Positions 47,491 to 60,700 of a stretch of 64,000 nucleotides of DNA are shown here, piece after piece. The notes under the pieces are model-generated. The model worked only from the letters and a program-made list of their open reading frames with translations, was not told where the DNA came from and ran no database searches. Position 1 is the first letter of the stretch. Each line of letters begins with the position of its first letter. Source of the stretch: Odontesthes bonariensis (Eukaryota; Chordata; Actinopteri; Atheriniformes; Atherinopsidae); contig NC_134526.1 of the NCBI RefSeq assembly GCF_027942865.1, positions 11,440,284 to 11,504,283 on the forward strand, written 5' to 3'. Both the position numbers and the translations under genes were made by a program.

Positions 47491-50400
47491 TTTGGGGGGG
47501 TAGAGGTTCTGACATGTTCTAACGACATCATATTGAAAACCTAAATGTAGCATTGTGATGATCTGAATAAATCATAAAACTGCAGAATAATGTTCTTTAT
47601 TATGCATGTAACATGCTTTCAATGGGTGTCATTATGCATAATAACAGATATTACACCTAACTCATGCTGTGAAATGTTCTTCTGGAACATAATCTACACA
47701 GTATCCTACATGCGTTTTCAAATATCATACTGTGATCATTTTCCCACAATCATTTCTTCTCAACTGGCATTAAGCTTGTAGACTGGTGCAGTTTCCTGGG
47801 TAACACAGCATCCTGCAGCATCAATGATTCATATCTGGCAGTGCAGTCCCATCACATTCTATTTAATAGCATGACCCCTGATAAACTGAAACGTGATGAT
47901 AGGACGGGAACAACAGGAAAGTATTGTTTTTTTTTAACTTAGCAGTGTCTACAGCACATGACTGCAGGTTGATGTCTCAACTAATGTAATGACAGAATCT
48001 CTATATCAATGAAGCGTATTCTTCTGAAATCTATTGTACTGAAATCAATGCCAAACAATAGCTTGTTTCATTTTTTAATACATAGATGTGGTCATGTTGT
48101 TTTTTTAACAATTGGCATCCTTTGATGGACAAAGGTTATTTTTTTAGCTGACGATCAAAGAATAGCCAACAGTCACTGTACATTCAAGGCCATTGTGACT
48201 GATACCTGAGCTCATGTTACTGTGATAGCTTGTTTCTATGGTAACCTTTTTTTTTTTGTGAATAGTGGCAATGAAGAAATTAGATTTAAAAGAAAGGGGG
48301 TTTCCATAATCTAATAAAGGAAAATAAGAAGATATTACATAGTTTTTCATTTCTTTCCTACCCAGAAGGTAAGAGCATTTGACGGATGATTTAATGTTTT
48401 CAAATCTAGATCTAGTTCAAAATAGCTGTACGTCATCACAGATGTATAGTATACTGAAAAAGTAAATATACTGTAGCTGACTAAGCTTAATGATACATTT
48501 TCACCATCGTGTGAATGACTGTGCCTCATAACATTCCCTTCAACAAGATTTGAAAACTAATTATCAGCCCTCTTCTAAATGCTTCTGCTTCTTACAACTG
48601 ACATCTAAAATCCAAATATAGTCGTGCTTTAATGATCAGACGTTTAATACCCCATTCCCCTGTATTTTGGTCGCACAGGTGGGGTGTGTGTATGTTGCAG
48701 GTTCAGGCAGAAATATTCCAACAAGAAGCCCCGGTAAGACTTTTTGACTCTTATCCTTCTCTGAGCCTGTTACGGAGGCAGAATAAGAGCAGTTGTTCCA
48801 ATTGTGAAACAGCACAATGCAGAAAACGTGCAGCCTAAAGCTAAATAAATTGAAACAAAATGCTGTAATTTTTTGTTTTGTTTAGAAGGATTAGATAAAG
48901 GCTGATGATGCCCACATAATGCAATTGTGACTTGTGAATGCAAACAGATTTGGTGCAATCTTTGTTTTGTTATGTTGGATCATTTCGATAAATCTTACTG
49001 TCATCTTTACCTATTCAATGTAAACTGAATAATCTGAACTCAAATGAAATTTTCATTCAGTAAATTCAAGACTTTGTAACCCATCCTGTTTTATGTATCA
49101 CATGTCAAAACAGTTGACTGAAGAACACAATTAACATGAAACAGTTTGTCTGCAAAGCTGACAGAGAATGGAGGATTCATTCAATCATTGTGACAATCTG
49201 TCATGTTTATTTAAAAACAACACTTTAAATTTGCAGTGTTCCAATCAAAAGAAAATATCAAATAGAATCACTGAATGGCTCTACAGACAGACCTTAAAGA
49301 TAAATGAAGACTATGCCGTAAGCATAGAAAGGTGTGGATAGATTTTTACAAAAAGATTGATCCAGCATCCCATAATTTGGGATGAAACCACAGAGCAGAA
49401 AGTAAAAGATCATAAATAAAGTGTGGGGGATTAATCAAGACAGCAGTAACAGAAGCAAATAGTGCTGCATCATGTCACATCATATCTGCAGAAAGAACAG
49501 CAGCGCAGAAAAATCATGCACTGCAGAACCTTTATTTTTAAACAATACCATGGATCTTTGAATCACCGGAGACTTCTTTAACCTCAGAACTGAATTCCCA
49601 GCAGATGTCGGGCACAACCAGGTGAGTGTTTGTGGGATGTGACCCGAATACTTACTTTCAGTACCAGACTAAGGATGCTGAACCAAGACATCATCTCCCG
49701 TTTCAGTCCACGTTTGTTAGCCGAGCACTCTTTCAACAAAGAAGCTGTGTTTCCTGAGTGAACTCAGCGGTGAAGTGCTAATCAGAATCTGGGAGGCTTT
49801 AGAATACACATGGTGATACTGCTTACTGGACCTCAGAGTGGGATGAGTCATAGATACTTCTGTTATTTTTTAACTCATCTAAAACAGTAATAAAGTAAAA
49901 CTCATTGTTTGACTGTGTGTCCTTGGGCTTGGTTATACCAAGGGCGCCATCTACAGGTGAGTATCTAGACTTCAACGAACTGGTTGATGTGCTGCTGGTT
50001 TGACACTGTAGGCCTAATGTCTCTCCTGCTATGGGAACGGTTTTACACGTTGAAAGGTTTGTTTGAGTTCTGAGGAGAAAAAAGGAGCTGCGGAAAGCCA
50101 AAGAGGTTCTGTACATGTTATCGTAACATTAAGACGAAATGGGATCACCTGATAGCTATTCATTGAATGTAATGCCATTAGAAAGTTCTTGCTCAACGCT
50201 GTGACCTTTCTGTGAAACTGTTCAAACCTTAAAAGGAGCAGAATAGTGAAGCGCAGGCACACGTTTTTACAGTTTCACCTCACTGCTGCTGACTGAAGTA
50301 TTCTGAGTCACAGCAGACTTTAAATAGAAAAGCAAAGAAACCCCATACATTTATTAGCTCACCAACTTTCCAATTACTTAAAAAAAAAATCCCAATGAAA

Positions 50401-50761
50401 GAAACAGTCATAAACAGTGCCAGAGCACAGAGAGGTCACCTCAGAGCACTGCCCTGCGGAGCATCATATAAAAGTAGCGTTGTGAGGGCTGAACTTCCTG
50501 ATTAGCATTTGACCCTCTTGCAGAATCTTGACTGCGTTCATTTGAACAGAGGAATCAAGTTACCTCTCTCTGTAATCTTCAGGGCTTTCCAGACAGTCAA
50601 CACATATTTGTCAAAAACACTGGAGATCTAAAAAGACAAAAAAATGATAACAATAATAATAACAATACATTTTTTAAAAATGTGCATGTATGCACTGCTG
50701 TTATTGTAGTTTCTTGTTTTTTCTTTAAAGGCACACAAGACATGAAAATGTGTTTATTGCA
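47491..50761. other. Intergenic region between the tRNA and pla2g10
   Basis: No coding exon is supported on either strand. Open frames (for example minus 49823-50116) have no domain and no consistent splice context. The pla2g10 3' end lies at the right edge, with its AATAAA at 50753-50758 on the minus strand. Confidence 0.5.
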
Positions 50762-50910
50762 TCAATAAATATTACACATAGGGTGCTCGTGGCCACAAAG
50801 GAAATCTGGCCACAGGGCATACTTCCGAATAAAAGGTGCTTTTCTCAAACACTTGGCTGCCTCTCTGTCACACTTGCACAGAAACTTCTCACATTTGTCC
50901 TTCAAATCAT
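50762..50910 (-). CDS. pla2g10: pla2g10 exon 4 (C-terminus)
   Basis: The acceptor is CTTCATTACAG. It encodes DDLKDKCEKFLCKCDREAAK, then CLRKAPFIRKYALWPDFLCG and HEHPMCNIY, then TGA. It supplies the active-site Asp and the last six Cys. AATAAA lies 4-9 bases after the stop codon on the minus strand, so the 3' UTR would be very short. Confidence 0.93.
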
Positions 50911-52836
50911 CTGTAATGAAGATCAAAGAAGTCTTTTCTTAGTAATTGGCTGAAATGAGAATGTTAACAGGATATTTCATAGAAGCTCTCAATGCAATGC
51001 TTGCAAAGTCTTAGCTGAGAGGGCTTAAGCTGTTATTATTTTAATTCATTCGCTCCTGAATGGTTCTGTCCTCAGTAAGTAAACCAGCTCATTTTTTATA
51101 TATCGATCATTACTGCTGGTACTGTTCATAATCAGTAACTTTTGTCATGCACAGGCATATAAAAGAGCACTAAAATGTGTTGCCTGCTACATAGAGTTTC
51201 ATATCTACGTATAAAGCTCAGCAGTTGTCTAACTTTTGAAACAACAAAAATCCAAAATGTATTACCACACTCAGCTTTCTTGTCCTCGCACGTCCACTGA
51301 TACTGGTCTGTTTTGGTTTGGCACCCAAGAAGTTCTGCATCTCCATAGCAGCAATCGTGCCTGTGGCAACACCTACAGCAAAGAAAGTCCAACAACTTGA
51401 TAAATGTGTTATTTTGAATGTTGTGCTCTGTCTAGAGTAGACAGGGTCAGGAGAGCAGATGGTAGGTGGTCATTGAACAACCACAGCTATGTTAAAAGCA
51501 GGGCAAGATCACCACATGGGTTTTCACAACAGATAGTTTGCAGTCAATTGGTTTTAAGAGGGTGAGATGCCTTGTGGCGAAAAGGGAAAAGAAGGAGGCG
51601 GTAATTAGGATTTGGGTGTGGAATTCTTGGACCTATTTCAAAGTGCCTGATGGACCATGTGAGTCTGCTGAATTTGGGCTGCCTCCTTCCATCCCATCGC
51701 ACAGCATTTGTGGTCCAGTCAACTCAGTCAGACACGGAAACTGTGCATACACATCTGGATGACGGATGACTGAGAATAGCCGAGGGCAACCAAGAGGAGG
51801 AAATAATGTGTGCACACCATCCCTGGAGTGAGTGGACTAAACTAACTAAAGCCTTCCGAATGATATCCTTTGCTAAACTTAATGTATAGGTGGCTCGGAT
51901 GTTCATATATAATCAGCTGATTGCCTGCAATTTGGAGCAAACCATTATTGGGTGTCAAAGTGTAGTATTATAGGAATAAAAGTAAAAACCAGGCTTTGCG
52001 TTTATGGTTTTTTACGTCAGGAGTGTGATTACAGCTGCTGCCTCACCAGTCTGCCTTGTCTCTGGGCCAGCCTTGACCCCCCAGCCCACAGTAGCATCCA
52101 TAGACCATATAGGCCAAAGCAGATCTCCCTGTGCTGCATTTGATGGCTCCCGCCAGCTCAAGTAACCCTCTTTTAGTCCGCTGGGAACTGCGTGCTGCCA
52201 CAGGAGCTACACCCACTGCAAAGAGAAATAAACAACACAAGAGGAGGAACAAACTTATCTTTCCCAACATAGTCAAGTCTGACAGAATTTGTGATATGGT
52301 TTTCCACACAGCAGATGAACACAACGGAAAGCATTAACCTAAAAATCAATTAAGAAAGTCTCACAAAGGCAGCTTTGAATTACTGGCTGGCTTTATTTGT
52401 AAAGTGTTCCTGTATTTTTGCCATTGCCCTGCATATGTCAAGCCACATTCTGATTGGTACTAATGAATGAGAAACCATTGCGTTACAACACTGAAACCCA
52501 CAAACAGGTTTGATGACAGGTAGATTATTTACTCTTAAGTGTAATCAACATTGAAAAGCAACACTCCACCTCAACATCACATCATTTCTGAAATGTTGTA
52601 CAAGCAGACTAAATAACAGGGCAAAAATAACACCACTTGCCTGTTCCTTTAAAATCTCACTAAATTACTGTGTCTGTGAACAGGACTCAAGGCTCTTACA
52701 GTACCTGCGCTGACCCCCTCTGTGCTCTCTAAATAACTTCTTCAGTCTGCTGCTGCCTCATTAACTGCAGCTCTACTTCAAAGTAAACAATCAACTTACC
52801 AGAAAACAGTAGAAGTAGCCGGTAAAAATCCATCAT
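50762..52836 (-). CDS. pla2g10: Secreted phospholipase A2, group X-like (complete, 4 exons)
   Basis: This is a calcium-dependent secreted enzyme that cleaves the sn-2 ester of phospholipids. Exons on the minus strand are 52836-52800, 52215-52047, 51372-51266 and 50910-50762, all with GT-AG junctions in frame, 153 residues. A signal peptide (MMDFYRLLLLFSVGVAPVAA) is followed by a short propeptide ending RTKR; the mature enzyme starts GLLELAG at residue 29. The calcium loop is YGCYCGLGGQG (51-61), the catalytic pair His74-Asp75 lies in CCHRHDCCY, and the second active-site Asp is Asp119 in CKCDREAA. The mature part has 16 Cys, as in group X, which combines the group I and group II disulfides. 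Mature length is 125, against 123 in human PLA2G10. A poly(A) signal follows the stop directly. Confidence 0.93.
51266..51372 (-). CDS. pla2g10: pla2g10 exon 3 (catalytic His-Asp)
   Basis: The acceptor is TTTCTTTGCTGTAG and the donor GTAATA. It encodes CCHRHDCCYGDAELLGCQTK, then TDQYQWTCEDKKAEC. The active-site His and calcium-binding Asp are in the first residues. It is 107 nt long and in frame with both neighbours. Confidence 0.95.
52047..52215 (-). CDS. pla2g10: pla2g10 exon 2 (propeptide cleavage site, calcium loop)
   Basis: The acceptor is TTTCTCTTTGCAG and the donor GTGAGG. It encodes the end of the signal peptide, the RTKR cleavage site, GLLELAGAIKCSTGRSALAY and the calcium loop. Read-through of the upstream intron also gives a hydrophobic frame starting at an ATG near 52268, but the small exon at 52800-52836 joins it properly and is preferred. 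Confidence 0.93.
52800..52836 (-). CDS. pla2g10: pla2g10 exon 1 (signal peptide start)
   Basis: A 37-nt coding part, ATG ATG followed by a hydrophobic frame (DFYRLLLLFS), ends at a perfect GTAAGT donor. It joins exon 2 to complete a typical 20-residue signal peptide. Two adjacent ATG codons could each serve as start. Confidence 0.8.
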
Positions 52837-54282
52837 GTCACGCAACAGGCAGCTGAACTCTCTACAGCAAGTGCTCTTCATCTGGGAGCGGCAAGAGGTG
52901 GAGAGCTTTTTAAGGAAACTGCTTGAGTAATCTCATAAGCATCATCATTGGCCACAGTTTAATCCAGTGTTTGTGAATCTGAGCGCCCCCTACAGGATAC
53001 AGCCCACTGCCTCTTGGTTCTCTCAGGGTGCTTGTGTGTGTTAGCATTTGGCACATTTAAGCCATCTATGGTGTCAGAAGCTACCCCAAAACTGTCTCAG
53101 TCAGGTACCAACTAAAGCTGAAGGCCTTACTCATGACTGGATAAAGAATTTAAGGTTGCGCTATCGATCTTAAAATAAAGAGACTGTGATGCCGAGCGGG
53201 AGAAATGTGCAGGTTTTTGTCTGGTTTGAAGTTTAAATAGACAGAAAAAAAAGGTTTTACATGCTTGCTGTTGTAGCCCCGTAGAGGTTTGAACAGTAAA
53301 TCATGAGAACATAAAAGTACAAGGAGTTCAAATTCGCTGTTGTTAAAGTTCTGCTTGCCTACAGTGTTGCCATTCATGAAAATGTTAACTTTTCAAGTGC
53401 TCAAGATCAGAAAATGCTAACAGTTCAAATGACTGAAATCCACTTGGACACTAAATATTGCCACTTATACATAGTAATAACTAGTATTAGTGCTTGTATA
53501 ATGATTCCTCTATGACAAAAGATGCATGTTATATATTTGTTGTATTGCCTAAGTGGCTTTTCATGCATTGTGTGGTATTCTCTGTGTCCATGGTGGTTTA
53601 TGAAGGAGGCCTATTGAGAACAACAAAAAACCCTTACTGAATTATATCATTAAAATAGACAGGAAGTTTGTTTTAAAGCTTCTGAATCTAACCCCAGATT
53701 TATATCTTATGCATAAGATTTATAACTGAAGTTGGAAATCAGATCAATTCTGGTGGGACAACTATCCAAAATGAGGTTGAGAGCGGATTTCTGCTGACAG
53801 TAAATATTAAGTAACTGTTACTGTAGCATGAGGCGCCAGTTCCTCGCAAACAAATTCCAACCAGACTAAAAATGTACAGCAACTCTACTTTAATGATACA
53901 TATTTTCTCGTGTCATGATAAATGCTCCTCATGTTTTTCACTTGAAGATAAATAGCCTAAGTCACTGTGGTGAACAGCGCAGGCCTTCCCTCCATAAAAC
54001 AAGCTCTCAGCAGCACATATTGTAGCCGTCGGTGTTGTCAGAATGATTCACGGAGCAGCACTCTGGGTGCCGAAGTTTAACCGCAGAAATTGTTCAGCTG
54101 ATACATTTCAGACTTGATGCAGACATGGCATGAAATGTGTTGCGTCCTTTCATCTCTTTTCAATGTGTTTTCTGAAAGTATATCTACGGCTCTGTTTTGT
54201 TTGACTCAGTTGTCATCTCTTTTGTGGTAGAGTCGGGCAGCTGACACACAGTTTAGATTTTGAAAAGTAGGGATGTAAAGTA

Positions 54283-54404
54283 ACTCGTCCAGGACGTACC
54301 CTGCCTCTCGCCCAGTGATAGCTGGGATGGGCTCCAGCCCCCCTGAATTGGAATAATTCAGGAGGGCTACTTTACATCCCATCCAGTATAGAAAATGGAT
54401 GGAT
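54283..54404 (+). mobile_element. Short retroelement insertion with 13-bp target duplication and internal inversion
   Basis: The direct repeat GGGATGTAAAGTA occurs at 54270-54282 and 54405-54417. Between them lies a fish non-LTR/SINE 3' segment (CGTACCCTGCCTCTCGCCCA, TGGGATGGGCTCCAGCCCCC) that ends AAAATGGATGGAT. An inverted copy of the duplication lies inside at 54368-54380, and a hairpin CCTGAATT/AATTCAGG at 54342-54362. Confidence 0.65.
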
Positions 54405-56065
54405 GGGATGTAAAGTATTTTCTTTTTTTCTCCATGATGCTTCAGTAAAATGTAAAATAAGCGCCTCCTCCTGGATGTTGCTACATTTTCCAGGATCATG
54501 AGTCACATCCCTTCCTGCACATCTGATCCTTCTCAAACAAATTCAAATCGACTGCCACCGAAGATCCTGCCATTAAGATCTTATCAGGCCAAACGGACTG
54601 AAGTGATATCTGATATCTTCAAACTGTCATCATTTTTTTTTTTTTAAGCAATCAAAGGGCAGACTCAGTTTCCGGCTGAGAAATATCCAGAAGACATTGA
54701 GTTGTGATTTAAGGAAGAAAAAAAACTGCGTACTTGAAGAAACAAGAAAGGCTCTGGAGTCCGCGGAAACATTTGTCAAAGATGATGTGGTTTTTGGAAT
54801 GGATTTGACATTTTGCACATCCCTCAGAAAAAAGGGAGACATGCTTTGAGGAAACAATTTTCTGTGGTACCAGGGGATCATTTTACTGTGATTTCAATAA
54901 AGATGATTGAACTGTTTGTTATCAGCACAGATGGAAGTCAGCGGCTGAACTTCCTGAATGACAATCAGATGTTATTTCAGCTGAATGTTAGGGAAGAGAG
55001 GGGCGTCAGGAAATCACAGAAAAGAAAAACTGGGATAAGAATACAAGGTATGTCCTCTCAGAAAAATGTGTTGTTTTCCAGCATGATTACATATTTACAC
55101 TTTTATCACCCTACACAAAACGCAATCAGAACTAAATGAAATTAAGATGAATAAATGATGAAAAACTCAGCTTGAAGAACAGGTTTTTTGCCCATTTTTG
55201 CCATAAAAGCAGCACCACTTGCCACTGCTGTCACTAACATCCTTTGATTTATGGTAAACAAACAACACTGAGGAGGGGACTACAGATTGGCTTCATGAAT
55301 AAATGAACAGATAAATGTGGGAGGTTCCATGTATAGCCGATCATCAGCAAATATTTTGTGGTATCACTGTCTATGAAAGCACATCAATAAGACATTAATA
55401 TGCATTTATAAACTTTACAGATATTTACAGTCATTCATAATGCGGTGGAGAAAAAACAACAAGAGTAGTCAGGGCTCGTCTAAGCAGCCTCCTGGGAAAT
55501 TGTATTAACAGACTAAACTGAAACACATGTCACCACAGCAGCATACAAGGACATTGTATTTATTTTATATAACTGTATTTCATATATATGACATTTGTAA
55601 TCAGTTGTGATATGTTATAGCAATCTCCTACTAATAATGGCTGAAGTTATATGGTGGTTGTAATGTGAACTATAATCCAGGACTCTTTCAAACGTTGTTG
55701 TTAACTTGAGGAATATGACGGATATGTATCATGTGTTATTACTATTGAAGACATCTATTCTTTGGTCTAAAACTGAAGAATTGGACTGGAAATATGTGCC
55801 ATCGTAATTAATACTTTCAACAAGATTGTTAGGTTGGTGATGAGAGGAGTTTTCATTATTTCTGGATTAAATGTCTAATATTAACATACTTTCATAAAAG
55901 TACATATTTCTGTATCACTTCCATGAAAAGCCACAAAACAATAAAACAGATAATTAAATCAGATCAAACTGCCACAATGTAAAGCATAAAATCAAAGTAT
56001 TAAGAATTAAATATATCTATTTGATCTTATTAGGGTATTTGTCAATATTATATAAACATATATAT

Positions 56066-56082
56066 TATATATATATATATAT
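56066..56082. repeat. AT dinucleotide tract
   Basis: A pure AT run, within a longer AT-only stretch beginning near 56045, just upstream of the presumed zc3h7a first exon. Confidence 0.9.
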
Positions 56083-56189
56083 CATTGTTTTAGAAGTTTG
56101 CTAAAAGTTATTTCCCCTAGTCCCTTGATCGCCTGTAGAGGACAGCATACCAAAAGTTTTAATGACTGCGAACCTATAGTCAGAGAAGA

Positions 56190-56309
56190 AGAAACAAAGG
56201 GCGGCCTTCAACGACAGCTCAAGCTAAGTTCTTTTAGCTAAAGCGAAAAATCCCCTTCCTTATCATTCTATACCGACTTAAGGGTTGTCTGGAATAAGGA
56301 GCCATTCAT
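56190..56309 (+). other. zc3h7a: Probable non-coding first exon of zc3h7a
   Basis: A perfect donor (CAT then GTAAGTG) at 56310 lies 1.3 kb upstream of the acceptor for the ATG-containing exon (57608). A leading non-coding exon is usual in this family. The 5' boundary given is a guess. The splice donor itself is clear. Confidence 0.4.
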
Positions 56310-57607
56310 GTAAGTGTCTTCATTAATAACAGTTAAATATTTCTGTATTACGTCCTCGATATCAGCCAGGAACTAAACGCCCACAGTTCGCTATTGTTTG
56401 CGGTGAGGAACTAGTTTAACTTGGACATGCCTATGCTTTGTTAGGTCCTGTCTACTTCCTAGAAACTTAGACTGTAACATCTTGTTGCCAGTTAGGTCAG
56501 TGGGTTTCAAACATCTGGACGAAAAATGTTGTATTTCCTTAGAATAATTACGTGGCTGTACAGAAATCGCTGACATTTGCTAGCAGACCCAAATGATGGC
56601 TAACAAGAAATATAGTCGATGGTCCCTAACCGCGTATAACACACGTGCGCTAAATGTCGTGCATCCATTATCGGACAGCTAACAAAACTTAAGTTGAATT
56701 GTCTGACATATTTGTCTAGACATGCCAGTTTAGCAACGAAATTCGTCATATACTAAAATGTTGCTAGGATAACTGTCTTAATAGGAAGGGCGCAACCCCC
56801 TAAAGCTAACATCAACACCTTTGAGACACTGTAAACCAGATCCTCCTCTGCTGGGCTGCCAGATTTAAAAAACAAAAAAAACAACCCAAAACAGTTGAAT
56901 AAAAATAATCAACGTAACAGAATTTGTCAGAAGTTACCAATGAGAACATACAGCTGACAGCTTGATTTGGCGGGTTTATTCATTGTGACTAATAAATCAT
57001 CTCAAAACACGACAAATACCTGTTTATATGTTATATATATTCCAGAATAACGTGTTTGACAACCCTACCAAAATGAACAACTTTTATTGGTATGCGGCAA
57101 TATTCCTCGTTTAAAAAACAAAACAAAAAAAAAGGCAAAAGAAAAAGTGATGGTTAAAACCTTAGCGTTGTTGTCCGATAATGGACCTTTTATATTAAGA
57201 TGGCCAGTTTAACATTTTCGAAAGGCCATTAACTTTGTCGTCCGGACAATGCAACATGTAATTTAGTTTAATGCTGTCGTAATAACTGACGCTACACTCT
57301 TGTGCTGTTTTTCATAACTCTTGAGCTAACAGAAACCGCTTTGCCTTATTTCCGGAACTACATGCGTGTCGTCATTTGCTATACGCGGAAGCGTGAAACT
57401 GGGTGAAGCTTCTGACAACATAAATTAGTTGGCCTGTTCACATTTAATGAAGGAGCTGTCACTGAGCCAGTGTGTCAGTCTGCTCATGTTGTTAAATGAT
57501 AAAAAAATAAGTGTTTTTGTGCCATGTTTATTGTTTTTTTGTTTGTTGTTGTTGTAAAATATTTTTGTTCTACCTCTGAAGGTAAATATGATACTGTGTA
57601 ATCTCAG

Positions 57608-57711
57608 GTGCTGTCTGAAGAGAGGACATTAACACACGCAAACATGTCCGGAGCGTGTCGGGACAGAAGGACTCGCTGGCAGGAGATTCAGAAAGGCCTG
57701 CAATTTATTCA
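57608..57711 (+). CDS. zc3h7a: zc3h7a first coding exon
   Basis: The acceptor is GTAATCTCAG. Thirty-six bases of 5' UTR precede ATG 57644 (context AACATGTCC: A at -3). It encodes MSGACRDRRTRWQEIQKGLQ, then FI, with the last codon split, and the donor is GTAAGT. Confidence 0.9.
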
Positions 57712-60700
57712 GTAAGTGTGTGTCAGTTCACTGTTCAGTGACCATTCAATGCAAATCTGTTTCGCCATATGGAGTTTCACCTGTTAGCAAGTCAGTCCGC
57801 AGAAGATAAAATTGACATCCGTTTTGATTATTTATAGGCCACCTTTTCCTATAATACATATCTTTCAGTTGCTCGAGGCTTCTAATCGTCAAACCTGATA
57901 GTTTATAGTGAATTAGACGTTCAAACAAAGCGAGAGCTGGCCACTTAACAAGTGGACAATAGAAGAAGGCGGCATCCTACTCAGCGTTGAAAGCAGACCC
58001 TCGCGCTTTTATGATGACCGCAGTTTGAATAGTTTTCACTTCTTCGTGATGCGTCACACATCACATGATGATGTTTGGCACAAAGAGAGAAAAAAAAACA
58101 GGGTTTCGGTTTGGAGCCCTGGTTATGAGAGTTTATGGCTAGTAAAAAAATATGATACAAGATACACACATTTCTTTATTGATAATGAGCAGTAGAAAAG
58201 AAATCATGCTGTTGACCCCTTTGCCAAAACAATATTTTGGTCTACCACAAGCTCATTGTTCTGATCAGCTGTCAGACAGCTGATTACTGGCTATACTTCA
58301 GATGGATCTGTAATGTAGGATGTCACTGCTGGGCAATGCAGCATAATGTTGTATTTCTTCTTATCTGATAGTGCCCTTTGTTCGTGAAACAAAAGTGATA
58401 CTTAAAATACTCCAGTGCACATCATTGCTGCGTCATGGGTTGTCAAGCTGGTTTACGATCACAAAGTTAACAATCGTGTGCTGGCTCATTGTATTTGATG
58501 ATACAGACAGTAAAACCTGAAGATCCTTTTCTGATTCTGCAAATGGATCGCAGAGAGACAGCCAGACATGTTAAAAGGATTCTATTTGAACACAATTTTT
58601 CTGGTCAGTGTTGCGTGCGGTGAGTTCATTGTACGTTTAAGCAAGCAACCGGTTTTCATGTAAAGTTTTCACTAGATTTCTTTCTGTTGAGGCCAATTTT
58701 TCTCCATTTGTTGTTAGGAGAGCTCAGCATACCTCAAAGTATGATCATCTAAAATGTAGCACTCCCATATTCCAGAGCACACAGGAGGAAAAACAACTTT
58801 ACATGCCAGTGGCAGCTGAACCTGAACCAGCATGAGGAAACAGCTTTTCCATCATGATGTTTAATGGCACAACCTTTTGATAGGTTTGTGCAACAAATCA
58901 TTTGACCTGTTTAGCATCGCATCAGAAGATCACTAGCTGGTAGTTTGAAGCGTGGTAGTAGCTGTAGCTCTGTGATATCTGTCTTTGAATTTCTAGGCCA
59001 GTGAGTCGTAACATATGGTTGATTTTCAAAAGACATGTTGCAACATAACATCTGTAAAAGAATCACATAGAGAAATGATTGTATTTCCTTGGCATTCATT
59101 GTTATTTAGTTTGGCTCAATGGATCATTAAAGTAATGATATTCTGCATAGGAGCTAGATATACTGTCAATTTGGAAATGTTTAAAACACTTTTAATTAAT
59201 TATTGATTATGGCTGATGGCTAAGTGAAGAGATTTTTTTCTGACTCTTAGGCTGTAAGCCAGTGCAGACATTACCTGGACACACTTTAACCAATTACACA
59301 CACGCCTACATCTTCCTGTCCCTGTGTGTTTCAAATTCAGATTTTAACATTGCTATACATAACATAGTGATGTATGCCCCTGCAGCAAATACAATGTTCA
59401 CTCACTGGTAAACCAATAAGTTAGTGAAAATGACACATAACGACCGTGTTTCTAGCTTTAAGACGTAGTTGTTGTCGGTTTAAAGAATGTGACAGAGTGG
59501 TTGGTTTAGTCACAGGGACTCTTTGTACTTGATAAGAGTTTTTGAGCTCCGAATCTTCCTAAACTTCAACCAAGGTTGTCATTACTCATTCAATTGAGTC
59601 CATTTTTTTGTTTGTTTTAGATCAACCCTTCCATTTCCAGGGAGTCAAGAGCAGTATGAGGTGAGCTTTGCAAATTTGATTATCTTTGATCTTCCATCAA
59701 CCTTTCTGTTTGTTAACCTAATTAAAGGACTGGGGTTGAGTCAAATGAAAGCTGGCAAGTTTCTCAGTCCTACACAAAGTGTGCCTACAGGGAGGTGTTT
59801 TAGAGTCTAAGTGGTTTTGTTCTTCTGAACTCACAGGTGTTCATTAAGGAACTTGTATGGAATCTGTTTGGAGAAGGAAATGACGTGTTTAAAGAAGGGG
59901 AATGGAGTAAATCTATTGAGATGTACACTGAAGCACTGAGTATAGCAGAGTATGCCGACTCGGAGGACATATGCGTTCCAACAGGTTTGCTGGAAAAGCT
60001 GTATGCAAATCGGGCTGCGGCGTACCTTAATATTGTTCCGGTAAGTACGTGCTGTCCATCACACTGATAAACAGTCACTTTTAGTTCTTTCTCTCCTTGA
60101 ATGCACAGTTCACATTTGCATTAGAATGACAAAAAAGTTATAGGGAACTAACAAAGTTCAAAATTAAACTTGGTTTTATTGTAGAAACATTCTGTCTAGA
60201 ACTTGTGTGTTGTGGGTGTTCATCGCTTCTGTATGAAGTCCCAGAAGTTTGTTTGTATTGTGTAAAAAAAACAAATGGCACAATACCTCAGAAGGGCATA
60301 TGTGTCCTCCACATTGACACATGGCCTATTTCCAGTTAGACCATCTTGTTTAGCCTGAGGACAGCCCGCACTATTTGACAGGGTGGCTTGCACAAAACTT
60401 TTCTTTTGTAGCAGGAACTTTTTTTTATTCTTAAACTAGCTTCCCACCATTAAATTCTAAATGTATCTGTATATAACTTGTTTGTTGTGCTGTTAGTTTC
60501 CCCCTCTATGACAGCACATCAGAGGAGATTTGAAATGGCTGTGTGTAGTTCTGTTGAAGCGGAAACTTTGGCTGTTGACCAAACTAAGTAATTGACTGGA
60601 TAGAACAAAATGTTGATTTGAAGCCACATATTGTTACCAGTGATGTGGTATTACTTTGACAGTCCTTCCAAGTTTTCAATCTCTCAAATCTCATGTCTTT

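Larger units (their letters stand above)
52837..56189. other. Intergenic region between divergent pla2g10 and zc3h7a
   Basis: The two genes are transcribed away from each other. No coding exon is supported. It contains the fold-back retroelement insertion at 54270-54417 and an AT microsatellite near 56066-56082. The promoters of both genes should lie at the edges; no TATA box is clear. Confidence 0.55.
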
